NCBI RefSeq assembly: GCF_000003815.2
Contig: NC_049979.1
Coordinates: 20,423,056-20,487,055, forward strand
Reading direction: 5' to 3'
Length of the DNA: 64,000 bases
From: Branchiostoma floridae
Taxonomy: Eukaryota > Chordata > Leptocardii > Amphioxiformes > Branchiostomatidae
The notes under the pieces were generated by a model. It was not told the origin of the DNA. It worked only from the letters and a program-made list of their open reading frames with translations, and made no database searches. The position numbers and the translations under genes are program-made. Of the stretch, positions 38,701 to 47,296 are shown one piece after another; position 1 is the stretch's first letter; every line of letters begins with the position of its first letter.

Positions 38701-40617
38701 TTAAAATTAGCCGACTCAACTTTGTCAGAAGGTTCCATTTTATGCAACAATTGTTATCAATGTTTATATAGATCTGGTAATCTTGTTAAGGAAGAAAAAA
38801 ATCTGGAGAAACGTTTAGAAATGTTGAAAACTTTGGATGTAAAATGTAGCCTAGAAAACATACCAGAATTAGCTTTGCACCAGGTTTCTTGTAAGGTAGG
38901 TGAAATGTTTCTAGAGAACAAATCTTTACTTCTTGTGGATGCATATGATTTGTTTGTAGAAACTATCCAAATGCTTCTTAGTGAATTCCAAAATGAAGAA
39001 CAGTGTGATGAAGTTGATGCATTCTCTTTCACATCAAAGTGGTTACTTGTTGGACTATTAAGTGATCTTGGAAACTTTATTTTAATTCACAAAAGTTCAA
39101 GTGAATCAAACAAATTAAGTTTATTGTTATATAGTAAAGACTGTGATTTGATTGAATCCCTCCATTTGGCTTTATATGCAGCAAGATTGAATACTTATAA
39201 GCGTGATCTTGAGTTGAAGTCTATTCAGTCCAATGTTGCTTCTATGTTCACAGATGTTAACAAAGACGTACTTAATTCTAGCCTTTTGTCTTCTTTGATG
39301 TACATGAATAGTTTAATCCATCAAGAATCTTCCAAGTTCATTGATAAGTTTGTTCAGTGTCCAACATCCCTCCATGAAATTGATATGATGCAAATTTCTA
39401 AAGAAATAAATCCGGTTGTTTGGAACTTTATTGTTGTACTTACTATGCATAAATCTGAAATACCAAGTTCTGATTTTGAAACCTTTGACATGAATGAACA
39501 TTATTTGGCATTTCTTAAGGATAATTCTAGCCATAGCTCTTCTAAGTTTTTAAGACGACTGTTTGCTACTTTCCTTATCTTATTTATTGTCTCTGACGGT
39601 CAGTGTAGTTATCCTTTTCACATGATTAATTCAGAATTAATTCATTCTTATAGCCAGTCTACTGATCTTATGCAATTGTTAAATCGCCTTGGTGTATGTT
39701 GTTCCAATGATTCTCATAGAAGATTTATTTCTGGAATGTTAGATAAATTGAAATTAGAAGATAATCATTATAATTTAACAGAAGGTTCTTTTACTGTAGC
39801 TTCTATAGACAACATCAATAGTGGTAGTCCCCATGCAGCTGTGACAGGTAGTCCCCGAGGGTGGAACGGCACATCTATTCAAGCCGTCCAACCCAAACCT
39901 AAATCTCTTCTTATTCCCAAGCCAAATTCATCTGTACATAGTAGTGAAGATATCTCTGTAGGTATAGGTAATGTTACTGAAACTGATGAGCCAGTATCAA
40001 AGAAAATCAAATTAGTTTCAAAGTTTAGGCAAAGAAAAAGGTCACCAAAGGAAATTGATCATAGTACTTTATCTCTTACACCCCCATCTTGTGTTCAGTC
40101 TATAGTCCCTTCCACTCCAATATCCCTGACCTTCGAACAGTTTGGAATATCTGAAGAAGAAATGAAAGAGTCTCATAAATTTAATTCTGAAGTATTACTT
40201 TATCAATTTGAAAGATGTATATCAGATTTGACAGAATCTTCTTATAAATTACCCAGTTTGAAATGTAAACTATTTTTAGAAAGGGACCCTGTCACAGAAA
40301 AGTCTAATATTGCATATTTATCTATAATGAATGAAAATGCTGACTGTAAAGAGACAATGTTAAAGGCCCTTAACTTCCTTCACACTTCATTTAATGTTGG
40401 CGTTGATGTTGAATATTTAGTTGTTGTTGGGGATGCAAAAACTTATGACCACCTTCTCAAATTAAAACAGGAGTATGGCCCCGCTTTAAGTTGGTTAATT
40501 ATTTTTCCGGGTGATTGGCATACATTAAAAAATTACCAGAATGCATTAATGAAAGTTTATTGGGAGGGAGGGTTGAAACAGATCGCTTCGGGTAGAATAA
40601 AAGGACAGACACCCTAG
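35770..40617 (+). CDS. large element protein, N-terminal part: SGNH-like, repeats, zinc-binding and DUF6589-like segments
   Basis: Open from the gap edge to TAG at 40615, over 1,600 codons. Numbering from 35791: residues 1-120 resemble an SGNH hydrolase (HAGTN for block III, DGLHLS with the Asp-x-x-His pair for block V). Residues about 175-475 are a 25-aa Gly/Pro/Lys repeat. About 600-690 is a 15-aa Ser-rich repeat. About 800-960 holds CxxC pairs (ACAHC, CVCRSC, CTHCC) typical of zinc binding. About 1540-1600 (VVGDAKTYDHL, FPGDWHTLKNYQ) resembles DUF6589, known from invertebrate and fungal multicopy proteins. The stop lies 20 bp before an N gap, and similar coding resumes after it, so it is probably an assembly or decay artefact. 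Likely coding sequence of a large mobile element. Domain names are from memory and need profile searches. Confidence 0.7.
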   Translation, partial: DISRHPFVEPDLVFVHAGTNCLPMHRPLSRTLDDFSYLISVTKSRFPSASVVISSILPRFDSEVYDRRRSELNSHLLHLCSRQGVFFLDNGSRARRAMFSVDGLHLSRAGNISYAKYLSFSLSHYLQLHRRSCQHRFTLRGEEWPGLGTDGGSGKKDKEHPGEEQKSGEYKGQVEWARVVRQGGPVARAAPGKVEGGSVWKGPSQPRGVPVVRSAPGKVVGGSVGKGPSQPRGVPVVRSAPGKVVGGSVGKGPSQPRGVPVVRSAPGKVEGGSVGKGPSHPRGVPVVRSAPGKVVGGSMGKGPSQPRGVPVVRSAPGKVVGGSVGKGPSQPRGVPVVRLAPGKVVGGSVGKGPSQPRGVPVVRSAPGKVEGGSVGKGPSQPRGVAVARVARGKVEGGSVGKGPSQPRGVAVARAARGKVEGGSMGKGPSQPRGVAVARAAPGKVKGGSAGKGPSWPRGGPVPKPRVTPGKVEGGSTGKGPSRPRSTRTLTKSEWKNMMNKRLSQFKEAQDKGEVVCGIGCEGEDVQYVICPTGWSSCKLRKGKESTGVLGGFSRGKARCRRVSGKAKREKLSVPTRLEVRMLYSGPLNPSGWVEKVKQVGTSTCKSSEEGVGDDMNVSDSVTCKSSEQVGDVSDSVTCKSSEQVEDVSDSVTCKSSEQVGDVSDSVTCKSSEQVGDVSDSVTCKSSKQEGGDVGNMVTCDSSKEGGEDISVSDSCKTVVTLGLFSFFVIFKGKLFTLWSTSKCVKVCKLKKLISNLCECNVMCRNLSMGGDILFDENKVVEVHDRTVTVTLFGCGGGKTINFHPGRPCFSACAHCKKPSTFEEYRHPQGWNDTLRNWVIDNTGLSSTDCVCRSCERKFRRLQAQPDSVSSSLTDNSQKLSQAVLEKNCFMSEFGLCQNLSNHERQNVSVDDMMSYISSISDLAAGCNTLPNSISLCTFHYFQFYRFCDEDKCTHCCKVIRSHKRKRFCPSLNIPQSALKLADSTLSEGSILCNNCYQCLYRSGNLVKEEKNLEKRLEMLKTLDVKCSLENIPELALHQVSCKVGEMFLENKSLLLVDAYDLFVETIQMLLSEFQNEEQCDEVDAFSFTSKWLLVGLLSDLGNFILIHKSSSESNKLSLLLYSKDCDLIESLHLALYAARLNTYKRDLELKSIQSNVASMFTDVNKDVLNSSLLSSLMYMNSLIHQESSKFIDKFVQCPTSLHEIDMMQISKEINPVVWNFIVVLTMHKSEIPSSDFETFDMNEHYLAFLKDNSSHSSSKFLRRLFATFLILFIVSDGQCSYPFHMINSELIHSYSQSTDLMQLLNRLGVCCSNDSHRRFISGMLDKLKLEDNHYNLTEGSFTVASIDNINSGSPHAAVTGSPRGWNGTSIQAVQPKPKSLLIPKPNSSVHSSEDISVGIGNVTETDEPVSKKIKLVSKFRQRKRSPKEIDHSTLSLTPPSCVQSIVPSTPISLTFEQFGISEEEMKESHKFNSEVLLYQFERCISDLTESSYKLPSLKCKLFLERDPVTEKSNIAYLSIMNENADCKETMLKALNFLHTSFNVGVDVEYLVVVGDAKTYDHLLKLKQEYGPALSWLIIFPGDWHTLKNYQNALMKVYWEGGLKQIASGRIKGQTP
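36310..37225 (+). repeat. 75-bp tandem coding repeat (25-aa units, about 12 copies)
   Basis: GGAGTACCCG starts at 36391 and 36466, a 75-bp period that keeps frame throughout. The unit reads approximately GVPVVRSAPGKVVGGSVGKG followed by PSQPR. Early copies are nearly identical; later ones drift to GVAVARAARGKVEGG. It is Gly-, Pro- and Lys-rich, so probably disordered and basic. The antisense frame is also open for 361 codons, an artefact of repeat composition. Confidence 0.95.
37575..37850 (+). repeat. 45-bp tandem coding repeat (15-aa units, about 5 copies)
   Basis: The peptide unit is about VTCKSSEQVGDVSDS, repeated near-perfectly at a 45-bp period and bounded by degenerate copies. It keeps the frame of the large protein. 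Each unit has one Cys and several Ser. Confidence 0.9.
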
Positions 40618-40637
40618 ATGCCCCTTAGTACAAGCAT

Positions 40638-40798
40638 NNNNNNNNNNNNNNNNNNNNNNNNNNNNNNNNNNNNNNNNNNNNNNNNNNNNNNNNNNNNNNN
40701 NNNNNNNNNNNNNNNNNNNNNNNNNNNNNNNNNNNNNNNNNNNNNNNNNNNNNNNNNNNNNNNNNNNNNNNNNNNNNNNNNNNNNNNNNNNNNNNNNN
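40638..40798. other. assembly gap (161 N) inside the large element coding region
   Basis: It separates the two coding blocks. Sequence at both edges shows frame breaks (TAG at 40615, TGA at 40804), as expected of low-quality gap edges. Confidence 0.99.
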
Positions 40799-40806
40799 AT
40801 TTCTGA

Positions 40807-43497
40807 CTCGTACCACACTTTAGTGACCCAGGTTTTGATAGAGACAACTTTGTAAGAAGACAGGAATTATTGAAAATGGAATTAGAAGGTATAGAAGATG
40901 ACTTCAAAGAGTTTTGTTCCAGAGCATGTGCCCGGGATGAAGTATTTTTGTTTTGGCACAGATTTGTTCATGATGACTTTATGGCATATATATCTCTTTT
41001 CATAGCAATTAGATCAGGAAATTGGAATTTGCGTTTGTATTCATACAAAATGATGGCACCCCTTTTCCATGCCTTTGACCATGTAATATATTCTAGAATC
41101 ATTCCCTTGCATCTTTGTGATATATTGTCTTGTCCTGACCATATTCTCAGATATTTCCAAGAGGGGGGATTTGTTACCAGTATTAATTCTGTTAATTATT
41201 CTAATGTAGCTTTAGATGAGAGTCATGAAATGTTGATAAATCGGGACACAAAAGAAGTTATTACAGGCCCTAACAAATTTGTAATTGAAGATCTTGTTTT
41301 ATATTTACCATATCGAGCTAAATTGATTAAACAAGTTAAACAACAAATTCTTGTCAAAGCAAATTGTAGAACTCAAAATGATCTTAGTCCTGCTATTATT
41401 GAACAGGAAAGGCTAAATATTGTTTATTATGCAAAAAAAGTTGTAGATGCCCACATTTTTTCTACCCCTGTACATGATAGATGTCTGTCCCAACCATTTA
41501 CAGGAGCTTCTATTTCAGATATTCAAAGAGAAGACTTGCTTAAGTTTAGGGAAATAGGTAAGGCATCATTAGACACATTCATTAGGTTCAGGATACTTAA
41601 CAACCCAAGTAATAAAGCACCCCAAAGACGGAAGTCTTTAAGAACTTTTTCTCAAATTAAAATGACAAAGTCAAGGGTTTCAAAAAGTGAAAAAGACAAA
41701 AAGTTAGTTTTAGAATGTTATCGTAGAGCTGTTTCCTGGTCCCAAAATCAAAATAAGCCCCTGTCTGAAATTGCCCACCTGTTAGATTTGCCCCAGCTAG
41801 GTCAGTTTCTGGAGCTGCCTCGTGCTTTATGTAATGCTGATGGAGTCCCTCACAAGGGGGCTAAATCAGCAACCACTTCTTTCTTCCAATCTAGATATAA
41901 TACTGCTTTTACCAAAATGTACCCAGTTGGCTTTTCCCCCCAGTGCTCTGTTTTAGAAGGCATGTTTTTGATTAATACATCTCCATTAGGTCAGCATAGA
42001 ACTTTTCTTGAGTATTCACATTTTCTGTTTGTAAAATGGGTTTTGCCTTTTCTTCAGTCAGGTTGTTATGAAGTCCATATTGTTTTTGATGACCCCCACC
42101 GAAATGGCCCTAGTGCTAAAGATGTTGAAAGAAATAGAAGAGATTCTGTTTTGGAAAATGACAATTTAACACTCATTGATTCAATTTCTGATGATACATG
42201 CACCCCAAAAGACTGGAGAAAATTCATTTCCTTGCGCCCAAACAAGCGTTTGTTATGTTCTTACTTATGTACTTCTTTACTTACAATTTGTACACCTTAT
42301 TTGAGGCAGCAACAGAAAGTGTTCACAGCTGGGGCATTTACTGATGATAAGAGAGATATGTGTTTTGTTTCTTCAGTAGATGGCATCTCTCCATATCCAG
42401 ACTGTAGGTCCAATCACGAGGAAAGTGACACTCGTGTTTGGCTGCATGCTGCTTCAAGCAGTTACAAAAACATATTGATTTATTCACCTGATACGGACAC
42501 GTATCATGTGGGCCTTCCTTTTGTGGGGGATACAGGTAAAAGAATTGTCATTTTACAAAAAGCTGAACCTGGAAATTGGCAATGTCTGGATGTGAATGAG
42601 TTGCTATCTTGTTTTGACAAGGACCCTGATCTTTCCTCCCTTTCTAGAAATCTACTACCCCATATAATTCAGTCACTGTTTATTAGCACAGGGTGTGATT
42701 ATGTTTCCTTTTTTGTTGGCCTTGGTAAGGTATCATTTATGAAAACTTTCTTTCAGTTTTCAGAATTCATTTCTGGTGGAAACTCTGTCCAAACTAGTGG
42801 TTCTCTTTCTTGTGCAGATAAAGATACAGGGTTCTTGGCTTTTGTTCGTTTAGTTGGTAGTGTTTACTTTCAAAAACACCGTACAGCTTTTCTTAAGTAC
42901 TCATCTCCAGCCCAACTTTTCAGAGAAATGAGGGGGGAAAATATTTCAAAGATTCATGAAAACTGGTTACAAGTTATTAGGGGTGCCATCTTTGAAAGAA
43001 TAGAGTTTGAAGATAATAGTTTACCTTCCTTTCAGTCCCTTTGGTTCCATTGGTTACGTTCTTGTTGGGTTTACCTTACTTGGGCTCAGGCTTTAGAGCA
43101 GGACTTTTCTTCTGTATTATTAGATAGGTATGGCTGGGAAATAGATAATCACGGTAATTTAATGATTACTTGGGATTCTAAAGAAAATATTGAAAAGGTG
43201 CAGAAGACTGTGGAGTTTTTAACCAGGGGGTGTAAATGTAAAAGTGGGTGCTCTAGTAAAAGATGTAAGTGTCTCAAGAAAGGTCAAGCATGTGGTCCGG
43301 GATGTAGGTGTTTAGATTGTTCTAATTCTATTTGTTGTGAGCAAAATCAGGTAGGTCAGGACAATGCAGAAACAGATTCAGATACAAGTAGCACTAGTGA
43401 TGATCAAGACTATGTAAATCTTATAGATGACTTTTATTGTGGTAGTCTGTCTTTATTAGATAATATTTCTGATTCAGAATTTTCTGAGGTAGAGTAA
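40807..43497 (+). CDS. large element protein, C-terminal part: PIN/FEN1-like nuclease and CXC domain
   Basis: The frame is open from 40807; the first ATG is at 40876, but sequence before it (DPGFDRDNFVRRQELL) reads as protein, so this probably continues the upstream block. Numbering from 40870: residues about 400-410 have VFDDPHR, about 515 HEESDTRVW, about 540 SPDTDTYHV and about 605 TGCDYVSFFVGLGK. The ordered acidic residues and the GCDY...GLGK segment recall PIN/FEN1-superfamily nucleases. Residues about 785-820 are a Cys-rich CKCKSGC...RCKC...CRCLDC block of tesmin/TSO1 CXC type, a DNA-binding zinc module. The tail is acidic and Ser/Asp-rich. Codons are AT-rich at third positions. Nuclease plus DNA-binding module fits a mobile-element enzyme; catalysis is not shown. 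Confidence 0.7.
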   Translation, partial: LVPHFSDPGFDRDNFVRRQELLKMELEGIEDDFKEFCSRACARDEVFLFWHRFVHDDFMAYISLFIAIRSGNWNLRLYSYKMMAPLFHAFDHVIYSRIIPLHLCDILSCPDHILRYFQEGGFVTSINSVNYSNVALDESHEMLINRDTKEVITGPNKFVIEDLVLYLPYRAKLIKQVKQQILVKANCRTQNDLSPAIIEQERLNIVYYAKKVVDAHIFSTPVHDRCLSQPFTGASISDIQREDLLKFREIGKASLDTFIRFRILNNPSNKAPQRRKSLRTFSQIKMTKSRVSKSEKDKKLVLECYRRAVSWSQNQNKPLSEIAHLLDLPQLGQFLELPRALCNADGVPHKGAKSATTSFFQSRYNTAFTKMYPVGFSPQCSVLEGMFLINTSPLGQHRTFLEYSHFLFVKWVLPFLQSGCYEVHIVFDDPHRNGPSAKDVERNRRDSVLENDNLTLIDSISDDTCTPKDWRKFISLRPNKRLLCSYLCTSLLTICTPYLRQQQKVFTAGAFTDDKRDMCFVSSVDGISPYPDCRSNHEESDTRVWLHAASSSYKNILIYSPDTDTYHVGLPFVGDTGKRIVILQKAEPGNWQCLDVNELLSCFDKDPDLSSLSRNLLPHIIQSLFISTGCDYVSFFVGLGKVSFMKTFFQFSEFISGGNSVQTSGSLSCADKDTGFLAFVRLVGSVYFQKHRTAFLKYSSPAQLFREMRGENISKIHENWLQVIRGAIFERIEFEDNSLPSFQSLWFHWLRSCWVYLTWAQALEQDFSSVLLDRYGWEIDNHGNLMITWDSKENIEKVQKTVEFLTRGCKCKSGCSSKRCKCLKKGQACGPGCRCLDCSNSICCEQNQVGQDNAETDSDTSSTSDDQDYVNLIDDFYCGSLSLLDNISDSEFSEVE

Positions 43498-43855
43498 TAA
43501 TGAGTGAATATGACTGTCTATAGTTTAGGTATAGGTGAGTGGAAGCTGGTCTTTTCTGTACTCCTTCACCCCCTTTCTCTCCCTCTCTCCTTTTTTCCAA
43601 AGAACCCCTTCCTGCTAGGTTTAGACATCTGCCCCCGTAGGTAGGTTAGAGGCGCCTGACCCCTGTAAAGGTCGTACTTAACGACGTCAACATGGGGTAC
43701 ATCACACAGATCCCCGAGTTGACGGGAAAGGCGTAACCCCGCACTTTGGTACGGGTGCAGGTTGGAGGTTCTGACTATTATTTCCTTACTCCAGCTCTCC
43801 CTCACCTATGGGTTAGATTTTGAGTTTCCGTCTGTACCTTCTGGGTTTTTGCTTA
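43498..43855 (+). other. 3' tail of the large element
   Basis: A GC-richer non-coding segment follows the stop, containing a pyrimidine tract at 43563-43600 and a small hairpin (GTCGT/ACGAC, 43667-43685). Composition drops abruptly to extreme AT near 43856, which I take as the approximate right edge of the element. No inverted repeat or target duplication could be found by eye. Confidence 0.4.
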
Positions 43856-44181
43856 ACTTATAATCATAGATGTTATATCATAAATTTTTGATTCTGAATA
43901 ACTCATATATAATTCATATATGATATGATATAACCTTGAAATTAGTCTATAATATATGTAATATGATATAATATAAAAAATGTAATATATGAATCTAACA
44001 TGAATATATAATAAATTAGTCTTGATATGGTATAGCATAGATAAAGATGCTAAAAGTAGAATAGACTAAGTGGGTGAGTGTGAGTATAAAATGTCTGACT
44101 GAGTGTGTGATATGGGTAATCAATGAACGGTAAGTACCAATATGACATATGGATATTAACATGTTTTTGTTTTTGCATTAG
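43856..44181. other. AT-rich low-complexity stretch
   Basis: Dominated by TATAAT, ATATGA and ATATAA words and partly self-complementary. No gene seen. A GTAAGT donor-like site occurs near 44130. Confidence 0.7.
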
Positions 44182-44259
44182 GTGGAGTTCTACCCCAGAA
44201 CAGCTGAGGATGTGCCTCTAGCAGCGAAGAGTGTTTTCAACTTTCCTTTCTTTGATTGA
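44182..44259 (+). CDS. candidate terminal exon of a small unrecognised gene
   Basis: A pyrimidine-rich acceptor (ending TTAG at 44181) precedes an open 25-codon exon, VEFYPRTAEDVPLAAKSVF continuing to a TGA at 44257. It is in phase 0, compatible with the ATG exon at 34472-34498. Not recognised; short enough to be chance. Confidence 0.25.
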   Translation: MEFYPRTAEDVPLAAKSVFNFPFFD

Positions 44260-44399
44260 CATTGTAGTATTGCATATAAGTAATTAGTCCATCAATCATT
44301 AGCTGGCACCATTTCCTAATGAGTAAACTGATTCAGATATAGCAACCTAAGACTCTTAAAGAATTTTGATAACATACTGTGAAATTGTGTTTCCTACAG

Positions 44400-44447
44400 G
44401 TGATGTTCTGCTATGGACCTGAAGAGGGTGACTACTGTGTTAGTTAA
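44400..44447 (+). CDS. candidate alternative terminal exon
   Basis: The acceptor TTTCCTACAG is followed by 15 codons (VMFCYGPEEGDYCVS) and TAA, also phase 0. It may be an alternative 3' exon to 44182-44259. Weak evidence. Confidence 0.22.
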   Translation: MMFCYGPEEGDYCVS

Positions 44448-45844
44448 TCAGATCATTTGGCATGATTGGAATTATATCATTCTGGCAAAAAACGTCAGAT
44501 GTTTGGCGGCAAATTCCTGATATACAGTTACACTACAAGAATTGTTTCCAATTTGGCATTGATGTTTAGACATGACATGCATTGTTTTTCAATTTCATGC
44601 AATAAAGTTTGGCTTATATTTAACATATATATGACTCTTTGTATATTTTGTATTGTACAATAGCAAGGAATGTCAATCATAGACTTTAATATAGTCAGAG
44701 TCTGGGGTATTGCGGAAAAGAAAAAAAAGTTGACACTTTTGGGTATATGTAACTTAGGTACATGATGATTGAACATGTCAAACCAAGGACTTGGTCAAAC
44801 CAATATGAACATCACACCTTGTATGAGTATGAAATGTTGTTAGTTAAGCATAGGGTAATCCTGGTGAGGTTTGAAATCGGGAATCGCAATCGCAGGACGA
44901 CCTCTTGCAGTTTTGATAAGATATCAGTCCAAAGTGAAAAACCTTGATACCTCTTGCTATTATCATAAATGCCTTGAGAAAAATGAAAAAGTGTAGAAGA
45001 GTGCGTAGATAGAGGTAAGTGTATGAAGTTGGTAATGATACGCTTGACAAAATTAGGGTTGAAAACTTTGAAGAACTTTTTTTTAACTGACTTGTAACGT
45101 TAGGTCAAACAATAACTACACCAAGTACATATCATATGAACGAACAATAAGAAGACATCTTAAAACTGAAAATATTCCCAGTATGATCAGTATAAATAAG
45201 CTATGAATTAAAAGGGAAGTCACGGACACTTTTCTCTCGAGATTTCGAAAAAAAAAACGCGGCCGCAGCCAGGGCGCAGCTAACCTTTTGTCGACCGAAA
45301 CCTTTGAGAAATGGGCCAATCCGCGGCACGCGCGCTGCTTACATGTGGTGCGTTCTGGAATCAAAATGACCGCTCCTAAATGACATGGCCTCGCGCGGAT
45401 TGGGGGCATTTGCTTTTCGCACTTGAAATGTATAATGAATCGTATACCGCCGGAAAGTAGAATTTTTGCTTTTTCATGTACACTAAATTTCCTGTTGGTT
45501 TGAAATCTACACGAGGGTGAAAACAAGAAGGGAATCTACACGAAAATCACCTATTTTCGAGTCGCTATATTTAAGGGATTGCGATGAAACAGCAGTTTAA
45601 AAAACTATCGGAGTAAAGAATGAAGCTAAAATATTGTGAATGATGTGAAACTAAGTAGATACGGGGTTATATACTCCAGGAGGAAGCTTTTCTGTAACGC
45701 GTGTTGACGCCCGGAGTCATGGAACGGACTACTTTCTCTCGCGGAAGGAAAATAAAACTGCCTCGAACTCTCGACGTGGCTGGGCGGCTGTGTCTGTTTT
45801 TAATTGAAAAGCGTAGGTTTCGCCCACTGTGTGCGTCAAGATAA
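44448..45844. other. intergenic, no gene seen; includes a diverged repeat near 45392-45560
   Basis: No credible coding region. GATTGGGGGC followed by TTTGCTTTTCGCAC, then about 70 bp, then TTGGTTTGAAATCT, matches the same ordered blocks at 34653-34770, upstream of the large element. Confidence 0.5.
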
Positions 45845-45957
45845 GGCCACACCAATTTAATTTCTTGGTTCACGGATTCGCTTGCTCCTATTTTTGGAAA
45901 AAAAAAATTAAGATAAAAATTACCACTCAGCAAATTTTCACCATTAACCAACTTTCA

Positions 45958-46122
45958 AGGTCCAAGAGTCCTAGCTTCCAACCCCCTAAGTCCAACGGTC
46001 CTAATGCTAAAACCCCCTAAGTCCAAGGGTCCAAACGCCTCCAACCCCCTAAGTCCAACTCCAAGAGTCCTAACGCTTCCACCACCCTAAGTCCAAGAGT
46101 CCTAACGCTTCAAACCCCCTAG
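45958..46122. repeat. 33-bp minisatellite inside the Harbinger-like element (left part)
   Basis: Recurring AAGTCCAAGAGTCCTAACGC with CCAACCCCCT, in about five diverged copies. The array resumes at 46607-46650 beyond the SINE. Confidence 0.85.
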
Positions 46123-46123
46123 T

Positions 46124-46608
46124 GGGGCCGCGTAGCACAGTGGTAGTGTATTCGGCCCGTGACCGAGAGGTCGCCGGTTCGAATCCGCCTGCCGTGTTGC
46201 CGGTCTTGTGCCCTTGGCACTTTACACGACTTTCCTCACTTTACCCAAGTGAAAAATGAGTCGTCCCTCGGATAGGACGTTAAATGGAGGTCCCGTGTAA
46301 GGGGAGAGCCATACCCCATGCACGTTAAAGAACCCCCACACGTGCGATGGTGCGGTGTGCGTTGGTGCAAATCCTTCTGTCGGAAGTTGGTGATTCACTA
46401 CAAATCACCCGGATGGAGGCCTGGCGACCCCTGTCTCGTATCAGCCACATGGTGATCTACATCATTCACCCGGACGGGTGTGTCACCCCGTAAGGGGCGG
46501 TATAACCCGTCGTTGTGCGAACATGTGCGAACATGTATATAGGGCTCCTTTGGAAATCAGTTACTACGTTAACTGAAGGGACTACCCTAAAGATCAATAA
46601 ATAAATAA
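46124..46608 (+). mobile_element. tRNA-derived SINE
   Basis: The 5' head has a box A (TAGCACAGTGGTAGTG from 46133) and a box B (GGTTCGAATCC, 46176-46186), as in RNA polymerase III promoters of tRNA genes. The tRNA-unrelated body runs about 400 bp and ends in an AATAAATAAATAA tail. It splits the minisatellite, so it inserted after the array formed. Confidence 0.88.
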
Positions 46609-47296
46609 GTCCAAGAGTCCTAGGGATTTCCATCCCCCTAAGTCCAGAGTCCAGTCCTGTGTAATCAACCCCCCTCTATTTTTATTTTTTGGAACGGCCC
46701 ATTGGCCTTTATATTATAAGCTCCTTAAAGTGTGGGTACAGGTGCTGTTGCTGTACAACAATAGTGTTTTTGTACTTTTTCAAGCTGAAAACTTTCTTTC
46801 TTTATGTTTTGGATTAGTCGTTACCTTTACCCCAACCATTTTACAATTTTTATTTTTATTTGACGCCCTCTCGCTCCATATTTTTTATGAAAAAATCCGT
46901 GAACCAAGAAATTAAATTGGTGTGGCCTAAGGCTACATTGTGTGTACAATAAGACATGTTTTCAATGCACTACATCCTAGTTTTGTTGCATGTAATCATA
47001 TCTGTGTATTTTTTGGAATGGCACTACATCATGTTCTCATGATAATCGTTACTTCAAATTCAATCACGTTTTAAAGATTTGTATGGATGATGTGTAGAAT
47101 GTACATTATGCTGTGAATAGTATTTCTAAGGTGTAAATATTTTGTGTGTTGTAGCACCTGGAAGGCGGCTAAATAAGTTTAACTTAATAAACCAATGAAT
47201 AAACCACATCATGCCCATAACGAAATCAACTTGTAACCAGAGTTAGACGCATTTTTTTCTTTCTTTAGTAGTGATGAAAAGTAAGACATAGTCACA

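Larger units (their letters stand above)
45845..46927. mobile_element. 1,083-bp Harbinger-like non-autonomous transposon
   Basis: Perfect inverted repeats of 34 bp (left GGCCACACCAATTTAATTTC at 45845; right end GGTGTGGCC at 46927) are flanked by TAA on both sides (45842-45844 and 46928-46930), the TWA target of PIF/Harbinger elements. There is no transposase. The interior is a 33-bp minisatellite interrupted by a SINE. Confidence 0.85.

Noticed and set aside
46124..46200. functional tRNA gene
   Set aside because: Boxes A and B are present but the acceptor stem and discriminator do not form, and the unit continues into a SINE body with an AATAAA-type tail.
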